DNA of 64,000 nt, taken from positions 7,564,001 to 7,628,000 of the forward strand of contig JAIQDT010000001.1 in assembly GCA_021521415.1 (NCBI GenBank), read 5' to 3'. Each line of letters opens with the position of its first letter. Position 1 is the stretch's first letter. This DNA comes from Bidens hawaiensis (taxonomy: Eukaryota > Streptophyta > Magnoliopsida > Asterales > Asteraceae). A program made the position numbers and the translations under genes. Shown piece after piece: positions 23,894 through 33,521 of this stretch. Under the pieces are notes generated by a model that was not told the DNA's origin, made no database searches, and was given only the letters and a program-made list of their open reading frames with translations.

Positions 23894-25428
23894 TCAGAAA
23901 AAATATTTTTTGAGGTGGATAGCATTCCATGCTCTTGGTAATCTGCTGCCCTCCATTGTGAGCAAATGATATGCCCCCTTTCCTGCCTCCGACTCGATCA
24001 GATAAGGTCCTACCCATTTGGGTGCTAACTTTCCATCAGCCGGATTGGTAGTATTTTGGAAGGCTTTCCTCAAAACCAAATCCCCTTCTTGAAATCTTCT
24101 GATCCTTATATTTTTGTTGTATGCCCCAGCTACCCTTTGTTGATAAGCTGTCATTCTAATTTGGCTAGGTCTCTGAGTTCTTCTACAGTATCCAAGTCCT
24201 CAAGAAGGATTCCTTCATTGGCTTCAGGATCACGGATGCTCGTTCTTGCTGTTGGAACCACCATCTCTGTGGGAATTACTGCTTCTGAACCAAACACCAA
24301 TGAGAAGGGTGTCTGGCCTGTTGCATTCTTGGGTGTTGTCTTGTCGGCCCAAAGAACATAAGGTAGCTCTTCGGCCCACTTTCCCTTCTTGGATCCTAGT
24401 TTATTCTTCAGATTATTGATGATGATTTTGTTGCTAGACTCCGCTTGACCATTAGCTTGAAGATGTACTGGAGTAGAGGTTATCATCTTGATGCCCCAGC
24501 TGTCACAAAAGTTAGTGGTTCTTTTCCCGATAAACTGCGAACCATTGTCACAAATAATTTCCGAGGGAATACCAAATCTAGTAATAATATTTCTTTTAAT
24601 GAAAGATGTCATCTCTTTTTCGCGTACTTGAACAAAAGCTTCTGCTTCTATCCATTTTGAAAAGTAGTCCGTCATTGCAAGCATGAATACTCTTCCTCCT
24701 GGCGTCTTAGGTAGTTTGCCTACAATATCCATACCCCATTTCATGAAAGGCCACGAAGAGGATATAGGATACATAGGTTCTGCTGGCCGGTGGAGGATGT
24801 TTGCATGTCTTTGACAAGCATCACATTTCTTTGAATACTCCATTGCATCTCTCTTCATTGTTGGCCAGAAGTATCATGTTCTCAGAATCCTGGAAAACAG
24901 GGCTCTACCTCCAGTGTGATTACCACAGTCACCTTCATGAAAATCTTTGATCGCCTCTTGGATTTCAGGATCCTCGATGCACCTCAAGTATGGACCTGAA
25001 AGAGATTTCCTGTATAGCATATCATCTAATAAAATGTATTGTGATACCTTTAGTTTGAAGGATTTGGGATTCTCTGTTGCTGGAATCTCTCCTGTTTGGA
25101 TGTACTTCTTGATCGGAAGGATCCATAATACTCGGTTTTTTGAGGATAATGGATCCCAGAGTACAATTTCTTTGTCATTTGTTATTTCTCCAACTTCTTG
25201 TTCTCCTATTGCTGGTGAGAGAACATGAATGATTGGAATCTTCGTATCTTCTGGAATTTTCAGAGATGAGGCTAAATTTGCCAAAGCATCTGCCCTGGCA
25301 TTTTCTTCTCTTGGTACATGTACAATGCTAAATAATTCGAAGGATTTTGCTAATTCCTTCACAACATCTAGGTATTTGATTAGTTTTTTCTCCTTTAACA
25401 GCATATGAGCCATTAAAGTGGTTAGCAA
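23894..25428 (-). pseudogene. Element B: integrase and pol C-terminus
   Basis: The minus strand carries the tail of RNase H/linker (NARADALANLASS) and the zinc-binding HHCC region (HEGDCGNHTGG, then KCDACQRH). The DDE core follows, with Asp in MDIVG, Asp in ICDNGSQF and Glu in NGQAESSNK. The C-terminal KLAPKWVGPYLI segment ends at 23894. A TGA or TAG separates the pieces near 24874-24858 and again near 24151. All three catalytic residues remain, but the frame is broken. Confidence 0.9.
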
Positions 25429-26390
25429 TTAATAATGAATCTATATATACTTGAAGATACCTGATCCTCATGCACTTAGCTAATTGCAAACCTGCGATCA
25501 AAGCCTCATATTATGCCCCGTTGTCCGTTGCTTGAAACTCATAGGCTATAGACTAGGGTAATATGTCCCCCTGTGGCGATTTTAGTAGGATCCCCAATCC
25601 TGTTCCTCTTACGTTGGATGCTCCATCTGTTAAGAGTATCCAAGGATCCTTAGTCTTCTCTAGTTTTTGGACCTCCAAGTCAGCTTCTTTTTGTAGGTCA
25701 CTAGTGAAATCAGCCACAAAGTCCGCTAGTACTTGAGACTTGATTATTGTTCTTGGCTCGTATTGGATATCGTGTGCACTTAATTTCACAGCCCACTTGG
25801 CCATTCTACCTGATAATTCTGGTTTTCTAAGAACATTCTTCACAGGATAATTAGTTCTCAAAATAATAGGATGAGTTTCAAAATAATGTCTCAATTTAGT
25901 AGAAGTCATAATAAGTGCTAGAATTAACTTTTCTAAATGATAATACCTTGCTTCTGCGTCTAGAAGACTTTTACCTACATAGTAAACAGGATGTTGTTCA
26001 CCTTCATGATCCTTTACTAAGACGGCACTTACTGCACTTCCTGAGACAGCCAAATACAGATATAAGGATTCTCCATCCACGGGCTTCATTAGAGCTGGAG
26101 CTGAGGATAAGTAATCCTTCAAGGCTGTAAACGCAGCCTCATGCATTTCCGTCCACTCAAACTTCTTATACTTCCTAAGGATGTCATAGAAGTCCTTACA
26201 CTTCTCGGACGATCTCGAGATGAACCTATTGAGAGCGGCTATACTTCCCGTGAGCCTTCGGACATCCTTTGCGTTTGCAGGAGATTTCAAATTGATGATG
26301 GCTCCAATTTGCTTGGGGCTTGCTTCAATTCCTCTTTTAGTCACCATATACCCCAGAAACTTTCCAGCCTTAAACCAAAGTGGCATTTTG
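25429..26390 (-). pseudogene. Element B: connection and two RNase H domains
   Basis: From 26386 the frame reads KFLGYMVTKRGIEASPKQ and an RNase H-like region (LYLYLAVSGSAVSAVLV, YYHLEKL). A second RNase H follows, with WILLTDGASNVRGTGLG near 25620. Dual RNase H is the hallmark of the Tat clade. A stop after DILP at 25553 and further stops to 25429 break the second domain. Confidence 0.88.
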
Positions 26391-27160
26391 ACGGATTCAG
26401 TTTCATGTTATATTGGTCGAGGATATTGAATGCTTCCTCGAGGTCTCTAAGGTGATCCTCAGCTTTCTTCGATTTTACCACCATATCATCTATGTACACT
26501 TCCATAGTCTTTCCCAACTGATCCCTGAACATCATGTTGACTAGTCTTTGGTATGTTGCCCCTGCATTTCTTAGTCCAAACGACATAGCAGTATAACAGT
26601 ATATGCCGGTAGGAGTCATGAATGTTGTATCCTCTAGATCAGATGGTTCCATCAGAGGAAGCATCCATAAAGGTAAGCATTGCATGTCCTGCCGTTGCAT
26701 CCACCATGGAATATATATGTGGTAATGGGAAAGGATCCTTGGGGCATGCCTTGTTTAATATCGGTAAAATCGACACACACCCTCACTTTCCAATATTTTT
26801 TGAAACAACGACCACATTAGCTAGCCATTGAGGATATTGAACCTCTCTGATCATACCGGCCTTAAGAAGTTTTTCAACATCTTCATGTATGATCTTGTTC
26901 CTCTCAGGAGCGAATTTTCTTCACTTCTGATGGACGGGTTTAACAGATAAATCAAGGCCTAGTTTATGAGTGATTACCTCTTTTGAAATACCTGTCATGT
27001 CTGAGTGCTTGAAGGCAAAGGTAGATCTTCTTCGCCATAAGAAGGATACTAAATACTCCTCAATCTTTCTGGGGATACTGGATCCTAGGAACACCTTTAT
27101 CTCTGGATCCTCGGGGTCTAATGATACTTCTTTAAGGTCTCTTTCCCGAGCTTCCAGCAC
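26341..27160 (-). pseudogene. Element B: reverse transcriptase
   Basis: The first part (27160-26921) ends with the HKLGLDLSVKPVHQK block. The second (26700-26341) holds MSFGLRNAGATYQRLVN and the catalytic YIDDMVVKS, then LNPSKCHFG. Stops near 26920 and a frameshift near 26370 disrupt it. A near dyad lies at 27072-27086. Confidence 0.9.
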
Positions 27161-27184
27161 ATCCCTAGGATGTTGCTGTAGTTG

Positions 27185-27619
27185 CTATGCTATAGTTTGC
27201 CTGGCTGTTTGCTTCATTGATGAAGAATAAAAGTTCTTGGCCTCCGCTTGGTCACCAACTATCTTTACAAATCCCCAATGAGTAGGTAGCTTGATGCATT
27301 GGTGATAAGTTGAGGCTACTGCCTTCATTCCATGGAGCCAGGGTCTACCTAAAATAACATTGCAACAGGAAATTTTATCTATAACATAAAATTTTTGGTA
27401 TGAATTAAACCCTTCGATATAAATTGGGAGGTTGATGTCCCCCAATGTCTTATTGGTTTCACCACTGAAACCGACTAGCACCGATGTTCTAGGAATGATC
27501 TCTGAATCCGGAATTTTCATCTTCTTGAGGACATCATGCTGGATAATGTTGACCGAGCTCCCACTGTCAACTAGGATCCTGCGTACATAATGGTTAGCGA
27601 TAAATAAAGTAATAATCAA
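27185..27619 (-). CDS. Element B: aspartic protease region
   Basis: An open frame with the catalytic DSGSS triad (LVDSGSSVNIIQ) and ILGRPWLHG, typical of Tat-clade proteases. It is followed by a short link to RT. The frame is open for 144 residues but is one piece of a broken polyprotein. Confidence 0.85.
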   Translation of the reverse strand: MIITLFIANHYVRRILVDSGSSVNIIQHDVLKKMKIPDSEIIPRTSVLVGFSGETNKTLGDINLPIYIEGFNSYQKFYVIDKISCCNVILGRPWLHGMKAVASTYHQCIKLPTHWGFVKIVGDQAEAKNFYSSSMKQTARQTIA

Positions 27620-27709
27620 ACCGTCGTGATGAGGATCCTGGATTTTTAGCTTGTCTTCCTCATCGAAGAAGATTCTTTTGTCTGTTGTTAAGGTGGTTGA
27701 TACTATTGG

Positions 27710-28621
27710 TCAATCTCCGTTATCCATCTTGACCTCTTTGGCAAGTCTTCTTGTTGCGGAGAAAGAAGTGCCACAAATATCTGAACCTCCGAAGATGAAA
27801 TTGACCATTTGGACATCCAGCTCGTCCTTGTGAGGATCCTGGATCCTTGAGTTGAAGAATATTCTCTGATCAGTCACTCGAGTAGTGGGGATAAGCGGTC
27901 TTTTTTCATCGTCCAGTTCGAATTCTTCTGTGGACTTCTCTGCTATGGTACAAGAATCTTGAAATATTTTGTAGTCTCTGGAGACAAAGTTGATCACATG
28001 AGCATCTGGTGGTGGTGGTGTTACTTTTTGTGGAAGATCTTCAGGATTCTGGATCTTGGATTTCTTCCTTCCCAAGAGTTCTATGAAGTGACCCTTGCTC
28101 AGGAGGTATCCAATTTCCCTCCTTAAGCCAATGCACTCATCTGTCATGTGGCCAAAATCTTCGTGAAAGGCACACCACTTAGACTTGTCTTTGAAGGTGG
28201 TCGTCTTCTCATTCTTTCGGGGCCACCTTGCCTTTTCCCCCAGATCCTTCATGGCGCAGATTAAGCCATGAGTATCCACAGAGAAAAAATAGTCGGAGAT
28301 GCATGGATAGTCTTCATCGTCATCTCCCTCTTCGACTGCTCGTACGTTCTGGTTGTTGAACTTGTTATACGGCTTTGTGTTGTTGTTCTTGAATGAGAAT
28401 CCTTGCTTCTTGTCAGAGGATTCTTGTTTTGTTTGATTCCCCAGACGATCCTGGATCCTCTTGTCATCTTCTAACCGTATAAATCTGAGTGCCTTGTTTC
28501 TTACTTCATCTAAGGACCTGCAAGGAGTCATCACAAGATCATCATAAAAGGGGGAGCCCCTCTGAAGTCCCATCTTGAAGGCCTCAACAGCCGTAGCCAT
28601 ATCAAGATTAGGGATTTCCAA
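27710..28621 (-). CDS. Element B: Gag C-terminal part with CX2HX4HX4C knuckle
   Basis: A frame of 303 residues carries the second half of the capsid (AFKMGLQRGSPFYDDLV) and an Asn/Lys-rich linker. The zinc-knuckle-like CAFHEDFGHMTDEC has His in place of the second Cys, as in other Retand-type Gags. It is linked to the upstream capsid frame by a one-base shift near 28600. A dyad (27833-27847) is embedded in coding sequence. Confidence 0.87.
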   Translation of the reverse strand: MEIPNLDMATAVEAFKMGLQRGSPFYDDLVMTPCRSLDEVRNKALRFIRLEDDKRIQDRLGNQTKQESSDKKQGFSFKNNNTKPYNKFNNQNVRAVEEGDDDEDYPCISDYFFSVDTHGLICAMKDLGEKARWPRKNEKTTTFKDKSKWCAFHEDFGHMTDECIGLRREIGYLLSKGHFIELLGRKKSKIQNPEDLPQKVTPPPPDAHVINFVSRDYKIFQDSCTIAEKSTEEFELDDEKRPLIPTTRVTDQRIFFNSRIQDPHKDELDVQMVNFIFGGSDICGTSFSATRRLAKEVKMDNGD

Positions 28622-29265
28622 GGCTTCCCTTCCAACCTCGTAACAAAATCCCTAAGGGATTCATCACTTGGTTGGATAACTCGGTATAAGTCACTAGTTA
28701 ACTTTTCAAATTTCCTGCTACAAGAAAATTGGTTGTTGAACAAGTTACCTAAATGAGAAAAAGAAGTAATTGAAAAGGAAGAAAGACTTGGCAGCCATTT
28801 TAATGCAGATCCAGTCAGTGTGGATCCAAAGCCTTTGCACAGGCAAGCTTCTTTGAGTCTCTCCAGAATGGGATTGATCTCCATCCTTTCTCTATATTGT
28901 GCCACATGCTCTTCAGGATCAGTGGTCCCGTCGTAAGTCTTCATATTGGGAGTTTGGAACCGCTTCGGGATTTCAGCATCACAGATAGGTGGAGCAAATT
29001 TAGATAACTTGTGGCTTCCCTCAGGTATCTCGGGGATTGGTCGTATGACCCCGGGAACACTGGATATCATATCCTTGAGCTTCTGTAGCTCCATGGCCAT
29101 TGCTTGGTTAATACCTGCATCCTGCGTGGAACCACGGTTAGCTTCTAAGGATAAAGGATCATACAAATTACCTCTTTGCTGGGCGAAAGTTGGCATCTCG
29201 GATGAGCATCTGGGATAAGAAGAGTCAGCAATAGAAGTAGGACCACCCGACGCGATAGTCTGCAT
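28531..29265 (-). CDS. Element B: Gag capsid region
   Basis: 244 residues containing LQKLKDMISSVPGVIRP, FAPPICDAEIPKRFQTPNMKTYD and FEKLTSDLYRVIQPSDESLRDF, a Retrotrans_gag-type capsid. The same blocks occur in F (16830-16183) and D (about 46270-45500). The end reads out of frame after LEGKP, where the true Gag continues in the frame of 28621-27710. Confidence 0.87.
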   Translation of the reverse strand: MQTIASGGPTSIADSSYPRCSSEMPTFAQQRGNLYDPLSLEANRGSTQDAGINQAMAMELQKLKDMISSVPGVIRPIPEIPEGSHKLSKFAPPICDAEIPKRFQTPNMKTYDGTTDPEEHVAQYRERMEINPILERLKEACLCKGFGSTLTGSALKWLPSLSSFSITSFSHLGNLFNNQFSCSRKFEKLTSDLYRVIQPSDESLRDFVTRLEGKPWKSLILIWLRLLRPSRWDFRGAPPFMMIL

Positions 29266-29299
29266 GGGAATGAAATCTCCTTCATGGACTTCGGAGGAT

Positions 29300-30055
29300 C
29301 GTTGATGTTGGATTCATGAGGATCCTTGATTCTGAAAGAAGGATCCTTGAGGTTGGGAATTATAGGATCCTTGAATATATAACCCAGAGGATCCTGGTGG
29401 AATGATGGACGGTCCCTGCTGGAATAATGAGGATCCTTGAGCCTGATGACCCATGGACCCCTGTTGAAGGATAGGTGATCCTGATTGAAACAGTGAGGAT
29501 CCTTGAGCCTGTTGACCCATGGACCCCTGTTGAAGGATGGATGATCCTGGTTGAAATAGTGAGGATCCTTGGGCCTGTTGACCCATGGACCCCTGTTGAA
29601 GGATGGATGATCCTGGCTGAAATAGTAAGGATCCTTGAGCCTGTTAACCCATGGACACCTATTGAAGGATGGATGATCCTTGCGAGAACTGAGCCATGGA
29701 TCCTAGAATGGTGAAATCCAGCATCCTGGGCATAAGAGGAGTGTGATCCTCTGCTGGCCTCTTAGTCTTCTTTAGATCTTCTATCTCACGAAGGATCTTT
29801 TGGTTGGTCTTGTTCTGCTGCTCCATATATGCTTTAACCTGTGAAAACATAGATGAAACATCATTATTAGTATTAACCACCGGCGCAGCAGCAGCGGTTT
29901 TAGAGCTCTGGAAGACTGGTAGTTGCGTCTTGCTTCCAGCAGTAGCAGTCCGTTATGCTCCCGTGATTGGCAGAGGCATCGGTGCCAAAGTCCTTGATGA
30001 GAGAGGAACCGAAGATGGCATAGTTGATGAAGCAGAGGTTGATTAAGAGGCCATT
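29300..30055 (-). pseudogene. Element B: Gag N-terminal region with 22-residue QGSS repeats
   Basis: The region begins near 30053 (MASQ...), with a coiled segment EQQNKTNQKILREIEDLKK. It then has at least five repeats of about 22 residues (GSSLFQPGSSILQQGSMGQQA) encoded by 66-bp units. Stops occur after SSILQ and at 30 kb. In each 66-bp unit the SSILQ codons span an AGGAT-N5-ATCCT dyad (29468, 29534, 29600, 29666). Confidence 0.85.
29385..29690. repeat. 66-bp tandem repeat in gag of element B, each with a dyad
   Basis: Dyads start at 29468, 29534, 29600 and 29666, exactly 66 bp apart. Spacers are AGGTG, GGATG, GGATG and GGATG. Shorter, more decayed arrays of the same unit are in F (about 16850-17200) and D (about 46430-46760). 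Confidence 0.93.
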
Positions 30056-30119
30056 GAAAGTAATATGGGTATGAAAAAATCAAAAATCGATATGAGTAAT
30101 ATGGATTATAGCACCAATT

Positions 30120-30137
30120 GCCCCACGGTTGGCGCCA
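30120..30137 (-). promoter_or_regulatory. Primer-binding site of element B
   Basis: On the minus strand this reads TGGCGCCAACCGTGGGGC, 3 bp from the LTR end at 30141. It matches the site in element F except at one position. Confidence 0.87.
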
Positions 30138-30140
30138 AAT

Positions 30141-30688
30141 TGTTTTGGATAAAAACCAGCTAAGGATAATGTATCTAAATCTGGTTAGTGAGGTATAGTT
30201 CTAACATGATAAAAGAGAATGTATAACCGAAATCTTGGTGAACACAATGATTTGATCACGAGGGAAAAAACCCTTGATTATGATAATCTTACTTCGGTCA
30301 AAAACTAGCAAGGTAATCTTTGGTCGAATTTCTGCGGTCAAAGATTAACAAGGTAATCTTTGGTCGGATGGTACGCGATTATAATAATCTCCGGCACAAA
30401 AAACCCTCGGACGGTGAAAACTATCACCGTCAAGTTTATTAATGGTTAAAGGTGGTTACAAGTGTTGTGGAGTTTTGATGTTACCAAGTAAGCTAGTGAA
30501 TAGAGAGAGTTATTAATTCTGCTCTAGTGTGCGTGAGAGTACAAGTGAAACCTAATCGATCATAACTCGATAATTATAAAGAAAATACAATTAACAATAA
30601 CTCCTAATAATCTGCAAGTCCTCCACTAGCCACTCCCATAACTTTGACCACGTGCCATAGAAGTCCAGTAGCGAAATAAGTGGAAGAA
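30141..30688 (-). repeat. 5' LTR of element B, part 1
   Basis: It begins TGTTTTGGATAAAAACC and matches 20044-20600 until the insertion of element C. The rest of this LTR is at 42002-42309. Confidence 0.93.
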
Positions 30689-33390
30689 TGTCACACCCTC
30701 AAAATCCACTAACAGAGTTTTACCGTCAGAGGGTGTGAACTAACAGGATCGGAATCATTAGTTATAATCAAACCATAAAACAAAGTTTCAAAACCATGAA
30801 AAACGTTTACGAGTAATTTAATGCGGAAGCGTAAAAACCTTTAACCAAAAGTTGCGTCACGCAGGACGACTTAAAACCAATGATAACCGTTAAAAATAAA
30901 TTTGCATAACAAAAGCGTTTTCAAGCAATGCATGATCCTATACCGCGCGCCCGCCTCGGCTACCTGAGAATAACATACTAAAAGTATCAACACAAGGTTG
31001 GTGAGTTCACAAGTTATATAAAAATAAATGTTTAGCGTTTGCGTTCAGCGTGTTGCGTTAAGCGTTTTGCGTTACAGCGTTTTGCGTTACAGCGTTTTGC
31101 GTTACCAGATAGTGTTATGTCAATTATATATCTATAGGTAGCTAGCCTATTAAACAAGTATCACTAAGTGTTCGACACCGAAGCTGACTGTTTATCATTT
31201 GCCTTGCCACCAGGTCATCCAGACCATGGTATGTGTTTAGCCAAGATTACACCCGCTCGACCTCCAGTCGAGTTTAGCGTTGGGTGGGGTTTGTCAAACC
31301 CAGTAGTACTACTCAACAGTGACTCGCTATTATCCAAATATTAAACGGTTCGATGTTATGAAGGACTTTAGTTATTGCGTTTGCCACTTAGTCTTTACAA
31401 GTGATATATAATCTATATTAACAAAATCTTAAATGCGTTTCGGAGTATGTTATCTCCCCCAAGTGAAAAGCGTTTAAAAAGTTTAAAAGGGGAAAGTGAA
31501 ACTCACTGTTTGCGAAGAAATTCCCAAATTAAATCACCAAGATGCGCGTCACAGAAAAACTCTCTCTAGCGTTCTAAAACAACAAAGAGATTTTTCTAAG
31601 TGTCGGAATATTATCGAGTCTCTAGACCCGGCACATAATACCTATGCACGTAACATGTTTCGTGTTTCGTTCGTGAATCGTGTGTGACTTTAACAAGTGT
31701 ATTTGTGATACATTACATGTGTAAGCAATTATATACGTGTCATGTATTCATAAAGCACATCACTAGCAATTACTCCACGTAAGGGCAATTTGGTCAACAC
31801 ATAACAATTAACTAGCAACTATTCCCCACGAGGGCAATTTGGTCAAATCATTACAATCAATTAGCTATTATTCCCCGCAAGGGCATTTTGGTCAAAACAC
31901 GACAATTAACTTGCAATCATTCCCCTCAAGGGCAATTTGGTCAAAACACGATAATAAATTAGCAAGTATCTTGTTTCATGCATTTTCATAAAACTCAGCA
32001 GCTAGTTTCACCGAGACAGAAATTCTACTTGAAAGATTGTACTATTCCACCGATCATAGCATCACAATTAATTTACCAAAAATCATCACAGAAGCATATA
32101 TGTCTTAGGTTTCCAGAAAATATTTTATTATTTTTTTATTCCACATAGTTTTCTCACAATCATCAAATCATTACAGCAAACTCATAACAGTCAAATTCAT
32201 GCGCAACAGAATTTTATTTGCAATTCCCGTTAAACGAAAACTCCAATAAATGCAAGACAACTTGGGTTAGGTTCCTAACTCAATTAGTCAACTTCCAGAA
32301 GTGGAACCAACCCAATTGGTCTCGTAGTTCATGAGATATAACATTTACAAAACAACCTAACAGCAGGTCTAACAGCTCAGCTTTGCACAACGTTTTTGTA
32401 AAATCATAAAAGTTAACTTCTACTTGACCAAAAATTTCAAGTTTATATTCTTTAGAAACTAGACTCAACCTAGTTTATTGTAGTATCAATAATCGCAACC
32501 AATTTTCACATTTACACTTCGTTACAGTCACTTAAACATCAAATACACATTTTGTCCAGAAACTGTTTGCATCCAAACTCAACATATTAACTATCTATGA
32601 ACTATCATGCATTCATATAACACCCTAGGACTCCATAAACACCATCCATGCACATCAATTACACATTACATACATGATTAGGGTTTTTGTTTGAACTCAA
32701 ATCATAGACACAACAATTAACGTGTAACAATATCAATACTAGTTATCATATCATTATCAAATCAACAACAATCATGTTAACTTCATACATACACATAATC
32801 GGCCATCTAGGGTTTGTGATTAACCCAACAAACATCAAAATCAAGTATAAAGGATGCATAGGATAATCGATTATACCTTCCTAGCACCTAATTCTTCAAT
32901 CAAAGACTTGATTTCTTGGTGTATATGTGTGTGTAAGTCGACGGCAGCCAAGGAGCAAGGGGGGTGGGGTTTCCGATCGGGGTTAGGGAGAAAAGAAAAT
33001 AAGTTAGGGTTTAGTTGTTAATGATGTATTTATAATAATCTATGTTACACTTTGGCCCCTCCACTTCTAAGTATTACTTTTCCTAGCTTAAACTAACTTG
33101 TTTACATCTTGAGTTAACGTTTATAACCATGTTATCACATAACACATAAGTCTAACACATAATTATCACATAATTACTGTTTTGACGTTTTTCGTTTATT
33201 CATCAATCGTTTGCGTCAACTCGTTTAAGTTTCGGTGCAAATCCCGAAAGACTACACATGTAGTAAGTGTTAAGCGTCATTTAAACCCTAGTTTAAATGT
33301 AATGAAGTGTGCGTTATAGATTCAGTGATCTTAAGTTTGAATTGACGGAGTTGAGTTAACGGAGTTAACCTGAAATTGACGATTGTCACA
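30689..33390 (-). repeat. 3' LTR of element C
   Basis: TGTCACACCCTC to GATTGTCACA. It contains GCGTTTTGCGTTAC repeats (about 31030-31105), four repeats around GGGCAATTTGGTCAA (about 31770-31960) and a minus-strand TATAAATA (33027-33034). Confidence 0.96.
31770..31960. repeat. Four about 50-bp repeats with GGGCAATTTGGTCAA (element C LTR)
   Basis: Each unit carries CCCC(N)AAGGGCAATTTGGTCAA and an AATTA-rich linker. The same array lies in the other LTR at about 40377-40567. Confidence 0.9.
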
Positions 33391-33521
33391 TCATTCCCAT
33401 GTTAAAGAATTTTCGTCCCGAAAATTTGAGTCAAGTCGTGATGAGTGTCTGAAAAAGTAAGAAAAATTTCAGTTTGTCATATCATCCCCTAGTAGAAAGA
33501 AATTTCGTCCCGAAATTTAAT

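Noticed and set aside
31496..31687. 63-residue ORF repeated at 40103-40294
   Set aside because: It appears twice only because it lies in both LTRs of element C; no domain or start context supports coding.
33003..33020. Telomere-like GGGTTTAG near the element C promoter
   Set aside because: Only one to two units occur, repeated in both LTRs; it is LTR leader sequence, not a telomere or interstitial array.
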